Part shown: positions 33,937 to 43,213 of the stretch, piece after piece
Layout of the letters: each line of letters starts with the position of its first letter
Numbering within the stretch: the first letter of the stretch is position 1
NCBI GenBank assembly: GCA_023402175.1
Contig: JAEXCN010000227.1
Span: 1 to 64,000, forward strand
DNA: 64,000 bases
Direction of reading: 5' to 3'
Source: Pseudomonadota bacterium
GTDB taxonomy: Bacteria; Myxococcota_A; Polyangia; Polyangiales; Polyangiaceae
Made by a program: the position numbers and the translations under genes
The notes under the pieces: model-generated
Seen by the model: the letters and a program-made list of their open reading frames with translations, nothing else
Databases searched by the model: none
Told to the model about the DNA's origin: nothing

Positions 33937-36570
33937 GTGGCGCCGCGGGATCGTGGAGCGATCGCCGGGATGGGCGGCGGGCTGGCGGCGCACGTTCGTG
34001 CGCTCGCGCGCGTGTGCCCGCTGGCGATCTCGGCGGTGACCCTGGATGGCATTGTCGAGGCATGGAATCCGGCCGCCGAGAGGCTGTTCGGCTGGTCCGC
34101 CGAGGAGGTCCTCGGCCGGCCGATCCCCATCATGCCCGGCGGGACGTGGGAGAACCTCCTCACGATCCTGTCGCAGCTCTCGGTCAGCGGCGGCTTCGGG
34201 GAGCACGAAGGCGTACGCGCCCGCAAGGACGGCATGCGGATCGAGGTGAGTATCACGACCGCGCCCGTGACCGACGAGGACGGACGCATCGTCGGGATGT
34301 TCGGCATCTACCAGGACATCGGTGAGCGCAAACGGCGAGAAGCGCATCAGCGCGAGCAGCTCAGTCTCCTTCAGGCGATCGTCGACGGCATTCCTTCTCC
34401 GATCTTCTACAAGGACGCGCGCGGAGCGTACCTCGGCTGTAACGCGGCGTTCTGCGTGTACGTCGGCGAAAACCGCGAAGACATCATCGGCAAGACCGTC
34501 TACGACAAGTGGCCCAAAGACCTCGCCGACGTCTACGACGCCGCCGACCGCAAGCTCCTCGAAAGCCGTGCGACGCAAATTTACGAAGCGGCCGTGCGAT
34601 TCGCCGACGGGTCACGTCACGACGTCATCTTCCACAAGGGCGTCTTCCTCAAACCGGACGGCGCGGTCGGCGGCCAGGTCGGCACGCTTCTCGACATCAC
34701 CGACCGCAAGCGCGTCGAGGTCGCGCTGCGCGAGAGCGAAGAGCGCTATCGAGCAGTGATCTCCTCGCTGCAGGAAGGCATCCTGCTCAAGGACCGCCAC
34801 GGCCGAACGCTCGCGCACAACGCCGCGGCCGAGCGCATCCTGGGCATCACGGGCGACGAGATGCTGGCTCATGTCGGGCTATTTCCTTCGGCGGAGATCG
34901 TCGACGAATCCGGCAGGCCCTTCGCTCCCGAGGCGCTTCCGATTGCTTCGACACTCGACAACGGCTTGCCGACCTCGGACGTGGTGGCCGGGATCACGCG
35001 TGGAGACGGGACGCGCGTGTGGCTGTCGATGAACGCGCGCGCGCTGATCACGCCAGGAGACGCGTCTCCTCACGCCGTCGCGGTCTCCTTCTCCGACGTC
35101 ACGGAACGCAAGCTCTCGCAGGAGCGTCTCGCACGTCACGCCTACTTCGATGCAGTGACGAATCTTCCGAACCGAGTGTCCTTCCACAAGCAAATGGAGG
35201 AACAGGTCCGTGCGGCTTCACGCGGAGGCGGGAAGTTCGCCCTCCTCTACATGGATCTCGATGGCTTCAAACGCGTGAACGACACGATGGGACACGCGGC
35301 GGGGGATGCCTTGCTCGAGGTCGTCGCCGAACGCTTCCGCGGCTGCGTCCGCGATCGGGACACGGTGGCGCGCCTCGGTGGTGACGAGTTCACGATGATC
35401 CTCACCGGCGTGGAGGATCCGGCGAAGGTCTCCGCCATCGCGAGCCGTGTGCTCGCATCGATTGCTGCACCGATCACCCTCATGGGACAAAAAGTGATCG
35501 TCGGCGTCAGCATCGGATGCGCCATGTTCCCGGACGACGGTGTCACGGTCGACGCGCTCACGCGATGCGCCGACGAGGCGATGTACCAGTCCAAGCAGGC
35601 GGGCAAGAACCGCCTCTCGTTTCATTCGCACGCCGTCGCATCACAGACCGAGACGCGACACACCACGGAGAACGAGCTCCGTCACGCGATCGAGGCAAGC
35701 GAGCTCGAGCTCTACTACCAGCCGAAGGTCCAGATCGGGACGAGGCAGCTCACCGGCCTCGAGGTACTGGTCCGCTGGAATCACCCCACGCGCGGGCTGC
35801 TCACGCCCGCGGCGTTCCTGACGATGGCAGAGGAGCGCGGCCTCATGGTCCCGATCACTGCATGGGTGCTGAAGCGGGCGTGCGAGCAGAGCGCAGCGTG
35901 GCTCCGCGCCGGGCGCTCACCTCCACGGGTCGCCGTCAACGTGTCGCCCCGGCAGGTCGACGACGACGTGCTCGTCGAGCTCGTGACGCGCGCGCTCGCT
36001 GGAAGCGGCCTCCCGCCTTCGCTCCTCGAGATCGAGGTGACCGAGGACGCGGTGATGACGAACAAAGGAGCTTCGGCGCGCGGCCTTTCGCGGCTGCGCG
36101 GGCTCGGTGTGACGGTCGCCGTCGACGACTTCGGCACCGGGTACAGCAGCCTGAGCCACCTGCAGCAGCTTCCGATCGACGCGCTGAAGATCGATCGCTC
36201 CTTCGTGCTCGGCATGAAGGCGGAGGCGAAGGCGAAGGCGAGCACGCGGCCGATCGTGCAGGCGATCGTCTCGATGGCGCACGCGCTCGAGCTCTCGGTC
36301 GTGGCCGAAGGCGTCGAGACCGAGGAGCAGCTCGCCGTGCTCGCGGAGCTCGGATGCGAGCAAGCGCAGGGCTACTACTTCGGAAAGCCGATGCCGGCGC
36401 GCGAGCTGGCCGAGCGCTTCTTGCCGCAGCTCGAGGCGCCCGTCATCGTCGTCGGCGCCGGGCTCGATCCCGATCCGACGATCCTGACGACGATCGAAGG
36501 CAGCGAGCGCGTCAAGCGCACGAGCTCGCTCGTGCCGCCGATCGTACCGCCGCTCGATGCGGCCGAGTGA
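33937..36570 (+). CDS. PAS-PAS-PAS-GGDEF-EAL c-di-GMP signalling protein
   Basis: The start is taken at GTG 33937, which has GAGGGGAG 6 nt upstream; an in-frame GTG at 33814 adds 41 residues that include a rare TTA codon. Three PAS domains fill residues ~10-390. The GGDEF domain has an intact GGDEF (481-485) and an I-site RDRD five residues before it. The EAL domain starts at Glu609 as EVL instead of EAL, but the other catalytic residues are present (NVSPRQ, EVTE, VDDFGTGYSSL, LKIDRSF, AEGVET, QGYYFGKP). It can probably both make and break c-di-GMP. Soluble; no membrane segment. Confidence 0.9.
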   Translation: MAPRDRGAIAGMGGGLAAHVRALARVCPLAISAVTLDGIVEAWNPAAERLFGWSAEEVLGRPIPIMPGGTWENLLTILSQLSVSGGFGEHEGVRARKDGMRIEVSITTAPVTDEDGRIVGMFGIYQDIGERKRREAHQREQLSLLQAIVDGIPSPIFYKDARGAYLGCNAAFCVYVGENREDIIGKTVYDKWPKDLADVYDAADRKLLESRATQIYEAAVRFADGSRHDVIFHKGVFLKPDGAVGGQVGTLLDITDRKRVEVALRESEERYRAVISSLQEGILLKDRHGRTLAHNAAAERILGITGDEMLAHVGLFPSAEIVDESGRPFAPEALPIASTLDNGLPTSDVVAGITRGDGTRVWLSMNARALITPGDASPHAVAVSFSDVTERKLSQERLARHAYFDAVTNLPNRVSFHKQMEEQVRAASRGGGKFALLYMDLDGFKRVNDTMGHAAGDALLEVVAERFRGCVRDRDTVARLGGDEFTMILTGVEDPAKVSAIASRVLASIAAPITLMGQKVIVGVSIGCAMFPDDGVTVDALTRCADEAMYQSKQAGKNRLSFHSHAVASQTETRHTTENELRHAIEASELELYYQPKVQIGTRQLTGLEVLVRWNHPTRGLLTPAAFLTMAEERGLMVPITAWVLKRACEQSAAWLRAGRSPPRVAVNVSPRQVDDDVLVELVTRALAGSGLPPSLLEIEVTEDAVMTNKGASARGLSRLRGLGVTVAVDDFGTGYSSLSHLQQLPIDALKIDRSFVLGMKAEAKAKASTRPIVQAIVSMAHALELSVVAEGVETEEQLAVLAELGCEQAQGYYFGKPMPARELAERFLPQLEAPVIVVGAGLDPDPTILTTIEGSERVKRTSSLVPPIVPPLDAAE

Positions 36571-36571
36571 G

Positions 36572-36602
36572 CGCGCTGACGCGCACCGCCTGATTCAGCG
36601 CG
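36572..36602. terminator. Hairpin at a convergent junction
   Basis: CGCGCTGA (36572-36579) pairs perfectly with TCAGCGCG (36595-36602) across a 15-nt loop, between the EAL gene stop and the beta-lactamase stop. There is no T-run; a weak bidirectional terminator candidate. Confidence 0.3.
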
Positions 36603-37491
36603 GGGTGATCGTCTCGACGGCGATCTTCGCGACCCGCGCGATGACGGCGTTTGCGTCGTCTCCACGGACCGTCGGGCGATCGAGGTAGACCGCGAGCGTG
36701 TAGCGGCCGCGGCTCTCCGTCTCGAACCAGGCGATGTCGTTGTAGGCCGAGCCGCACGAGCCGGTCTTGTCGCCCGCCATCCATCCGCTGGGGAGTCCAC
36801 CACGGATACGCGCTCGGCCGGTCTCCGTCTGTCGTCCCCACTCGCGGAGCTGCTCGCGCTGCGCGTCCGGAAGCACGTTGCCGAACGCCAGCCGCCACAA
36901 CGTCGTGCTCATCGCCGAAGGGCTCGTCGTGTCACGCTCGTCGCCTTGCTTGTTCTCGTTCAGATCGGGCTCGGTCCGGTCGAGGCGCGTGACACCGTCA
37001 CCCCATGCGCGGATGCGAGCGGTGAAGCCGTGCGGTCCACCGATCCGTCCTAGAAGGAGGTTCGCGGCGGTGTTGTCGCTCAGCGCAACGGCGGCGCGGG
37101 CTGCGTCGGCGACAGGGATCGTGCCGCTTTCGCCGGCGAGCCGCGGCTCGACGCCGGGGGAGTATTCGACGAGATCCGCGCGACGGAACGAGAGCGGATC
37201 GTCGAGTCCGAGCTTCCCGCTCGCGCTGTCGGCGAGGACCATCGCGGCGAGCGCATACTTGAAGGTCGAGCACATCGCGAAGCGCTCGTCGGTGCGGTAG
37301 CCGCCGACGAGATGCCCATCGCCGTCATGAAGGGCGACACCGAGCCGCCCGCCGCTCTTCGCCTCGATCTCACGAAGCTGGTCGCTGAAGGTGGCCGTGC
37401 TCGCCGGCGCTGCCGGCTGGGTCGGTCCTGGGCCCGTCGAGTGGCAGGCGCCGAGCATCGCAAGTGCCGCGATCGAAAGCGTGAACTTCAT
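36595..37491 (-). CDS. Class A beta-lactamase, lipoprotein, with Cys69/Cys238 pair
   Basis: The ATG at 37491 begins a lipoprotein signal (MKFTLSIAALAMLGAC, Cys16). All class A motifs are present: S75-TFK78 (Ambler S70xxK73), S138DN140 (S130DN), E174 in TEPDLN (E166, N170) and K242TG244 (K234TG). It carries Cys74 and Cys246 at Ambler 69 and 238, the disulfide pair of class A carbapenemases such as KPC, NMC-A and SME, plus a Ser at 237. It opens beta-lactam rings in the periplasm. The activity spectrum is inference from motifs. No LysR or AmpR-type regulator is next to it. Confidence 0.9.
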   Translation of the reverse strand: MKFTLSIAALAMLGACHSTGPGPTQPAAPASTATFSDQLREIEAKSGGRLGVALHDGDGHLVGGYRTDERFAMCSTFKYALAAMVLADSASGKLGLDDPLSFRRADLVEYSPGVEPRLAGESGTIPVADAARAAVALSDNTAANLLLGRIGGPHGFTARIRAWGDGVTRLDRTEPDLNENKQGDERDTTSPSAMSTTLWRLAFGNVLPDAQREQLREWGRQTETGRARIRGGLPSGWMAGDKTGSCGSAYNDIAWFETESRGRYTLAVYLDRPTVRGDDANAVIARVAKIAVETITPR

Positions 37492-37604
37492 GTCCACGCC
37501 TGTTAGCACATCGCGCTCGGCCCCCTCCCGTCATCCGGAGCCGGTGACGACCACGCGAATAGCGCGTTCGCTTCAGTGCCGCCCGTCTGCGTCGTGGTGG
37601 TCCC

Positions 37605-38042
37605 TCAACGAGCGGCCACGTAGCCGCTGAAGAGAACGACGAAGCCGCCGACCTCCGCGACGATCAACAGCGACATGAACCCGAGCATGAGACCCGCCGG
37701 GATCGTGCGACGACCGAGCCGATGCGGGCGTTCGAGCTGGTTCTCCGTATCACGTAGCGCGCCGTGCACGACGTAGCCGAGGACGGAGGCGGCGAAGAAG
37801 AGGATGAGGACGATCGACGCCGCAAGGTTCACTCCGTTCGACCATGCGTTCCGCTTGCAGAGCTCCGCGAGCAACGCGCACGCGAACGAATAGAGCAGCG
37901 ACGCGCGATGAGCGGTGTCCACGTAAAAGGGCGCTTTCGCTTCGGCGCTGCGCGCGATGCACGCATACTTCCACGCGCCCGCGAGGAGCCCCACGAGAAA
38001 GAATCCGCCGGCACTGATGAGGCAGAAGTCGGACGCGCTCAT
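37605..38042 (-). CDS. Small four-TM membrane protein, unknown function
   Basis: 145 residues from ATG 38042. Four hydrophobic segments: ~5-25, ~45-62, ~70-92 and ~112-140. A Lys/Arg-rich loop (ENQLERPHRLGRRTIP) sits between TM3 and TM4. No known domain recognised. It is head-to-head with the AraC-type gene: its start lies 41 nt from the chosen start of that gene, so the two share one short promoter region and may be co-regulated. Confidence 0.6.
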   Translation of the reverse strand: MSASDFCLISAGGFFLVGLLAGAWKYACIARSAEAKAPFYVDTAHRASLLYSFACALLAELCKRNAWSNGVNLAASIVLILFFAASVLGYVVHGALRDTENQLERPHRLGRRTIPAGLMLGFMSLLIVAEVGGFVVLFSGYVAAR

Positions 38043-38083
38043 CGATGACCGTCCGGGACGCAGTCGATTATCATGGCCGCAAC

Positions 38084-38842
38084 ATGTCGCCGGCCGACGA
38101 CGGGCGCTTTCAAGAATCGACTGAAAGCGCCGTCCACTTGCTCGTCGGCGAAGAGCGGCTCGCTCTCGGTGGACGTGCGCCGGACATTCGTCGCCATCGT
38201 CATGCGGCGCCTGCCGTGATCGTCGGCGTGGACGGCCCGCTCCGGCTCGTCGCGGACCGTACCCACGAGACCCGCGCCTGCCTGATCGCGCCTGGGTTCT
38301 CGCACGCCGTGGACGCCGGCGGCGGGCGCATCGCCGTCTTCCTTCTCCCCGCATACGCGCTCTCGGGGAGTGGCTCGGAGCTCCGCGACCTGTCGGCATC
38401 GAGCTCATGGGTAGAGCTCGGCGACGCCGTCGTTCGGCAAGAGCTCGACGGATTCGATCCGGTCGATCGCCTCCTCGCACGCGAGCGCCTCGGGACGCGT
38501 CCGGTCGACGAACGCTTGCACGTCGCGATCCGCGCGCTCGCCGGAGCCCTCGACGAGAACGTATCGATGGAGGAGATCGCCTCCGCCGCGCGACTCTCAC
38601 CATCACGCTTGATGGCCCTCGCGCGAGAGCAGCTCGGAACGTCGCTTCGACCATATCGGCGATGGCTACGCGCGTTCGACGTCGCGCGTACCTACGCAGC
38701 GGGCGCGTCGCTCACCGAGGCGGCCATTGCGGCCGGCTTCTCTTCATCGGCACATCTGTCGATCGCGGCGCGTGAGCAGTTCGGAATCCGTCCATCCGAC
38801 GTCCTCGTGCCGCAGCATCGCGCGCTCATCCGGACGATCTGA
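38084..38842 (+). CDS. AraC-family transcriptional regulator
   Basis: The ATG at 38084 is chosen; an ATG at 38045 is also in frame but lies 2 nt from the divergent start. Residues ~1-135 are a cupin-like sensor domain (RRHRHAAPAVIVGVDGPLRL, FSHAVDAGG). The C-terminal ~100 residues hold the double helix-turn-helix: SMEEIASAARLSPSRLMALA and SLTEAAIAAGFSSSAHLSIA, then FGIRPSDVL. It binds DNA and probably controls itself and the divergent membrane gene. Confidence 0.85.
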   Translation: MSPADDGRFQESTESAVHLLVGEERLALGGRAPDIRRHRHAAPAVIVGVDGPLRLVADRTHETRACLIAPGFSHAVDAGGGRIAVFLLPAYALSGSGSELRDLSASSSWVELGDAVVRQELDGFDPVDRLLARERLGTRPVDERLHVAIRALAGALDENVSMEEIASAARLSPSRLMALAREQLGTSLRPYRRWLRAFDVARTYAAGASLTEAAIAAGFSSSAHLSIAAREQFGIRPSDVLVPQHRALIRTI

Positions 38843-38851
38843 TCTCGCCAC

Positions 38852-40504
38852 TCAGCGCGCTCGCGCGAGCGCATCGAACACGGCTGCTACCGCCATCGCG
38901 CCCGGATCCGGCACGCCGCGGAGCGCGTCCACGCGCACGTAGCTCGATCGACCCGCGCGGGCCTTCGTCATCGATGCGGTGCTCTCGGCTCCATCGGCCG
39001 CTGCCTTCGCTGCGGCGACGAGATCTCCGCCTGCCTCGAGCGCCTCGACGGCCGGGACGAGCGCATCGAGCATCGTACGGTCGCCGGTCTTCGCTCCGCC
39101 GTATTCCTGCATTCGACGCACGCCTTCGCGCAGTGCCGCGGGCCAGTCGGGAGGATCGCCGACGCGAGTGCCTGCGGCCGCAGCGAAGATCGCCATCAAG
39201 ATGCCGCTCGATCCGCCCATCACGCGAGACAGGCGCTCGGCGAGCGCTGCACAAAGCGCGGGCGGATCGGCGAACGGGAGCCGATCGAGATCCGCGAGCA
39301 CGGCACGAGCCGCCGTCGCGAACGTCGTCCCGGTGTCGCCGTCACCGACCTTCGCGTCGAGCGCGTCGAGCTCCGTCTGCTTTGCGACGAGCACGTTGCA
39401 CGCACGCTCGACGATCGTTCGTCTCGCTGCGTTCGTCGAAGGCGCGTGCTCCGCCGACCGCAGCGCAGCGGGCAGCGCGACGGGCACCACCGCGCCCGGT
39501 CGCCGCGGCGGAAGCCACGCGCGCGGCCCCACCTCGGAGAGGAGCGCGGCTTCAATCTCCGCATCGAGCGCGAGCGCCGAGATCGAGATGCCCTTCATGT
39601 CGAGCGACGTCATCAGGCGCCCCGGGCCGAGCACGAGGCCAATCTCGCGCTGCCCGCCGTTCATCGCTCCGACGATCGCCTTGGTCGCCACCGCGAGCTC
39701 GATCGGAGGGACGCCGCCCAGGTCGTTCACCATCACCGCGAGCGGCGCGCCGCTCACGCCTCGCGCGGCGAGCCCGCGATCGACGTAGGCGACCATCGTC
39801 GCGACGAGCTGGCTCACGGGACGAAGCGGGACGAGCTCGGCGCCCGGCTCGCCGTGGATCCCGAGACCGAGCTCCACCTCTTCCGCGCCCATCCGCGTCT
39901 CCGTCGGGCGGCCCGGGATCGTGCACGACGACATCGAAACGCCGATCGAGACCGCGCCTTTCGCAGCTCGCTCCGCCGCGGCCTTCACCTCGGCGAGCGA
40001 TGCGCCAGCGCGCGCGAGATGGCCGGCGACCTTGTGCACGAACAGCGTGCCGGCGAGGCCGCGCGGCTGTGCTGCATCGCCGATCGCGACGTCGTCCGCG
40101 ACGACGACCATCTCGACGTCCAGCCCGATCGCACGCGCCCGCTCCGCGGCGAGCCCGAAGTTCAGCCGATCGCCCGTGTAGTTCTTCACGACGAGGAGGC
40201 AGCCTGCCTTCCCGGTCACCGCAAGAATGCCCGCGAGCACGGCATCGACGCTCGGCGACGCAAAGATCTCGCCGCATACGGCTGCCGTCAGCATTCCGTC
40301 ACCGACGAAACCGACGTGTGACGGCTCGTGTCCTGCACCGCCGCCGGACACGACGGCGACCTTCGATCGATCCCAGCCGGTCCGGACGACGACCTTGATC
40401 GAAGGATAGCCGTCGAGCCGGGCGAGCTTTCCGCCCGAGAGCGCCACCTCGGCGTCGATCGCGTCCGTGACGATGCTCTGCCGATCTTCGATGAAATGCT
40501 TCAC
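38852..40504 (-). CDS. dhaK: Dihydroxyacetone kinase, fused DhaK-DhaL (ATP-dependent)
   Basis: GTG start, 550 residues. Residues ~1-330 are DhaK: SGGGAGHEPSH (substrate region) and His217 in LGIHGEPG, which binds dihydroxyacetone as a hemiaminal. Residues ~360-550 are DhaL with DAKVGDGDTG (Mg-ATP site) and GGSSGI. One chain with both domains is the ATP-dependent type (Citrobacter freundii DhaK, yeast Dak1), not the PEP-dependent DhaKLM type; no DhaM is near. It phosphorylates dihydroxyacetone or glyceraldehyde in the cytosol. The AraC gene is convergent (9-nt gap). Confidence 0.92.
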   Translation of the reverse strand: MKHFIEDRQSIVTDAIDAEVALSGGKLARLDGYPSIKVVVRTGWDRSKVAVVSGGGAGHEPSHVGFVGDGMLTAAVCGEIFASPSVDAVLAGILAVTGKAGCLLVVKNYTGDRLNFGLAAERARAIGLDVEMVVVADDVAIGDAAQPRGLAGTLFVHKVAGHLARAGASLAEVKAAAERAAKGAVSIGVSMSSCTIPGRPTETRMGAEEVELGLGIHGEPGAELVPLRPVSQLVATMVAYVDRGLAARGVSGAPLAVMVNDLGGVPPIELAVATKAIVGAMNGGQREIGLVLGPGRLMTSLDMKGISISALALDAEIEAALLSEVGPRAWLPPRRPGAVVPVALPAALRSAEHAPSTNAARRTIVERACNVLVAKQTELDALDAKVGDGDTGTTFATAARAVLADLDRLPFADPPALCAALAERLSRVMGGSSGILMAIFAAAAGTRVGDPPDWPAALREGVRRMQEYGGAKTGDRTMLDALVPAVEALEAGGDLVAAAKAAADGAESTASMTKARAGRSSYVRVDALRGVPDPGAMAVAAVFDALARAR

Positions 40505-40529
40505 GCGCGCATCCTCGCACGATCGGCCG

Positions 40530-40625
40530 TCATTCGCCTTCCCAGTAGTCGAGCATCGGTCCGAGCTTGCCGCGGTGATTGAAGGTCCGCGGTGCGACCT
40601 CGTCGAGATTGATGATGGGCTTCAT
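40530..40625 (-). pseudogene. Short ORF resembling a cupin-protein N-terminus
   Basis: A 31-codon frame from ATG 40625 reads MKPIINLDEVAPRTFNHRGK and ends nine codons after that in LDYWEGE. The opening residues look like the start of cupin-domain proteins, but the barrel motifs are missing. It lies 25 nt upstream of the dhaK start on the same strand. It is either a decayed cupin gene or a leader peptide, or chance. Low confidence. Confidence 0.3.
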
Positions 40626-40677
40626 GCGCTCGAGCGTAGCGCGGTCGAACGAGGGCCTCTTCTGCTAAGCAGGTCGC

Positions 40678-42219
40678 GTGCCTCGAGCGACGATGCCGAA
40701 GAAGACGAAGTCGACCCGCGCGAAGCGACATGCTCCATCGCTCCGAGAGGCGCTCGCCGCGGCCGCGCCGCCGAAGAAGCTTCCGCCCGGCCTCGACGTC
40801 GATGCGCTGCCCGACCCCGTCGGCAGCACGGGACCTCTCGAAGCAGGTACGAAGGACGCTCTCCTGTCCGCGCTCGTCGCAGGCAAGCTCCGCGGCTCGC
40901 TCGCCGAGCTCGTTCGTTCGTCGATCACGCGTGAGAGCCTCGACGCGCTCGCGCTGGCGCTCCTTCGCTTCTGGCAGTCGAAGGACTTCCACGGTCGCTA
41001 CGACTGGGTGCTCGACGCCGTCGCTGCTTCCGGAGGCGACGCCAGCGTCATCGCGCTGGCGGAGCACATGGCCACGTGGCCGAAGCAGTCGGACACCGGC
41101 AGAAAGCGCGCGATCCAGGCCGTACCGACGTTGCTCGCCGCACGGACCGATACCGCGCTCCTCGCCCTCTGCGGCCTTCGGCAGACCGCGGTCGTACCGA
41201 GCGTCCTCGAGGCGATCATCGACGGGCTCGAGTCTGCGGTCGAAGAGCGAAAGACGACGCTCAGTGAGCTGTTCGACATGATCACGCCGACGCTCGGACT
41301 CGATGCGCGCGGGACGCGGACGTTCGACTACGGCGTGCGTCTCTTCACGGCGGCGTTCGACGACCACTTCGAGCCGCATCTGCGCGACGCATCGGGCCAC
41401 GTGATCGAGGAGCTCCCCTTGCCCGAGCCCGGTGATGATCCCGTGCTGGCGCACGCCGCTCGCGCTACATGGTCGACGCTCTCAGCGCAGCTCCGCGAAG
41501 CGGTGAAGGTGCAGACGTTCCGCCTCGAGCAGGACATGATCGGCGGACGGCGCTGGAGCGCGCCGACGTGGACGAAGCTTCTCCGAGATCATCCGCTGCT
41601 CGTGAGCTTCACGCGCCGGCTGCTCTGGGCGATCTACGACGACGACCGGCTACGCGTCGCGTTCCGAACCGCCGAGGACCAGTCGCTCGTCGGCCTCGAC
41701 GACGCCGAGGTCCACCTCCCGGAAGACGCCCGCATCGGTCTCGTCCATCCGCTTCACCTCGACGACACGTCACGCGCCGCGTGGGCGACGCATTTCGCCG
41801 ACTACGAGATCATCCAGCCCTTCCCGCAGCTCGGGCGCGCGCTCCACCACGTCGCGCCCGGTGAGGAGCAGGAGACGTGGACAGCGCGCTTTGCCGAGAC
41901 GACGTTCAAATCCGGAGTGCTCCGCGACGTCCTCGTGCGCAAGGGTTGGGAACGTGACCCCGCGTTCCATCGTCGCTTCTACGAGCGCACGTTCGCGCGC
42001 GACGGCGTCGTCGCGATCGCCACGATGTCGCCCGGCGTCTCCGCGGGCGCCGCGAGCTACGAAGTCGCCGACCAGACCATCCCGATGATCGAGTTCCGGA
42101 AGCGCACCGCGCGCGGCAAGTCACGGACGCCAATGGCGCTCTCCGAGGTACCGCCGGTCGCGTTCAGCGAAGCCGTGCTCGATTTCACCGAGGTGCTCGT
42201 CGAACAGGACGCGCACTGA
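40678..42219 (+). CDS. DUF4132-domain protein
   Basis: GTG start at 40678 (AGG 5 nt upstream); ATG at 40693 is an alternative. 513 residues, soluble. The first ~260 residues are helical, with HEAT-like repeats (DASVIALAEHMATW, ALLALCGLRQTAVVPSVL). Residues ~290-400 carry the DUF4132 pattern: LEQDMIGGRRWSAPTWTKLL, HPLLVSFTRRLLW, and HPLHLDDTSRAAW with DYEIIQPFPQLGR. DUF4132 is often found in WGR/MolR-type proteins of unknown role. No WGR domain is present here. Confidence 0.7.
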   Translation: MPRATMPKKTKSTRAKRHAPSLREALAAAAPPKKLPPGLDVDALPDPVGSTGPLEAGTKDALLSALVAGKLRGSLAELVRSSITRESLDALALALLRFWQSKDFHGRYDWVLDAVAASGGDASVIALAEHMATWPKQSDTGRKRAIQAVPTLLAARTDTALLALCGLRQTAVVPSVLEAIIDGLESAVEERKTTLSELFDMITPTLGLDARGTRTFDYGVRLFTAAFDDHFEPHLRDASGHVIEELPLPEPGDDPVLAHAARATWSTLSAQLREAVKVQTFRLEQDMIGGRRWSAPTWTKLLRDHPLLVSFTRRLLWAIYDDDRLRVAFRTAEDQSLVGLDDAEVHLPEDARIGLVHPLHLDDTSRAAWATHFADYEIIQPFPQLGRALHHVAPGEEQETWTARFAETTFKSGVLRDVLVRKGWERDPAFHRRFYERTFARDGVVAIATMSPGVSAGAASYEVADQTIPMIEFRKRTARGKSRTPMALSEVPPVAFSEAVLDFTEVLVEQDAH

Positions 42220-42222
42220 TCG

Positions 42223-42996
42223 TCAGCGAAGGGCTCCGACCTCGTAGAACGAGCGGCCGAACTCCTTCTCGACGAGCGCGACGAGCTCGGGAGCGAACGC
42301 GAGCGCGCGATCCTCGACGTACGTCTTGCACACGACCTTGAGCGCGAAGCGGTACGCGCCGCCTCCCGGGACGGTGTCCTTCGCGCCGTCGAACGGATTC
42401 GTGAGCGTGGCGCTTCCCTTCGACGGATCGAACGTGCGGCTGCACTCGTCGCACTCGGCGAAGATGCCGGTCGAAGCTTCGAAGGCAGGGACGACCTCGT
42501 CTCCGTCCCACTCGAACGAGAGGTCCTCCGAGCAGCGGCACTCCGTGGGGATCGCGCCGATGTGCTTCGCGACCGGATAGACGTATTCGGGCGCGCGATG
42601 GAGCTCGAGCACCCAGCCGGCGTCGCCGTCGGGCCGGTGCGAGAGCGGGTACTTCACCGGCGGGTCGTCGCTCGCGACCGGCCACACGAGCCGAATCTCC
42701 TCGCGGTCGTCGTCGGCGAGCCACTCGGTCGTGACCGTCTTCGGCAGCGCCTCCGTGCTCGCGGCGATCTTCGCGTCGACGTCGTCGCCGAACGTGTTCT
42801 CGACGGTCTTCACGGCGTAGCCGCCCGTCGCCTTCGCGTGCTCTTCCCGCTTGCCCGTGAAGCGAAGCTTATCGACGTCGCTCGGGTCGACGATCCATTT
42901 CTCGGCTCGCAGCCGCTCGAGGAGCTTCGCGACCGTCGCCGCGCTCGGAAGGAAGACGTTGCCTCTGGCGATGAGCCAGCGTTCGTAGACGCGCAT
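42223..42996 (-). CDS. Hypothetical protein with a four-Cys putative zinc site
   Basis: 257 residues from ATG 42996 (VYERWLIARGNVFLPSAATV). Two Cys pairs lie in the second half: CRCSED and CDEC, ~35 residues apart, a likely zinc-binding hairpin. The body is acidic with no signal peptide or TM segment. I do not recognise a family. It is convergent with the DUF4132 gene (3-nt gap), and its 5' region is head-to-head with the di-haem gene. Confidence 0.55.
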   Translation of the reverse strand: MRVYERWLIARGNVFLPSAATVAKLLERLRAEKWIVDPSDVDKLRFTGKREEHAKATGGYAVKTVENTFGDDVDAKIAASTEALPKTVTTEWLADDDREEIRLVWPVASDDPPVKYPLSHRPDGDAGWVLELHRAPEYVYPVAKHIGAIPTECRCSEDLSFEWDGDEVVPAFEASTGIFAECDECSRTFDPSKGSATLTNPFDGAKDTVPGGGAYRFALKVVCKTYVEDRALAFAPELVALVEKEFGRSFYEVGALR

Positions 42997-43213
42997 GTCG
43001 GCCTCGATGCTACGAGGTCGATCCCGAGGATGCACGCGCGCTTCGCGGCCGAGTGCACGACCTTGCACTTCGAGCGCAGCGGACGGCCGAGCGCCGCGCT
43101 GTCCTGCACGGGAGGTCGCCTACTTGGACGCCGTCGGGGCGTGGCGAGCGGGTTGCAAGAGGACCGACGGCCTGGGCGGGAGGAGCCGCGAGGCAGGAGA
43201 AGGACGATCTCGG

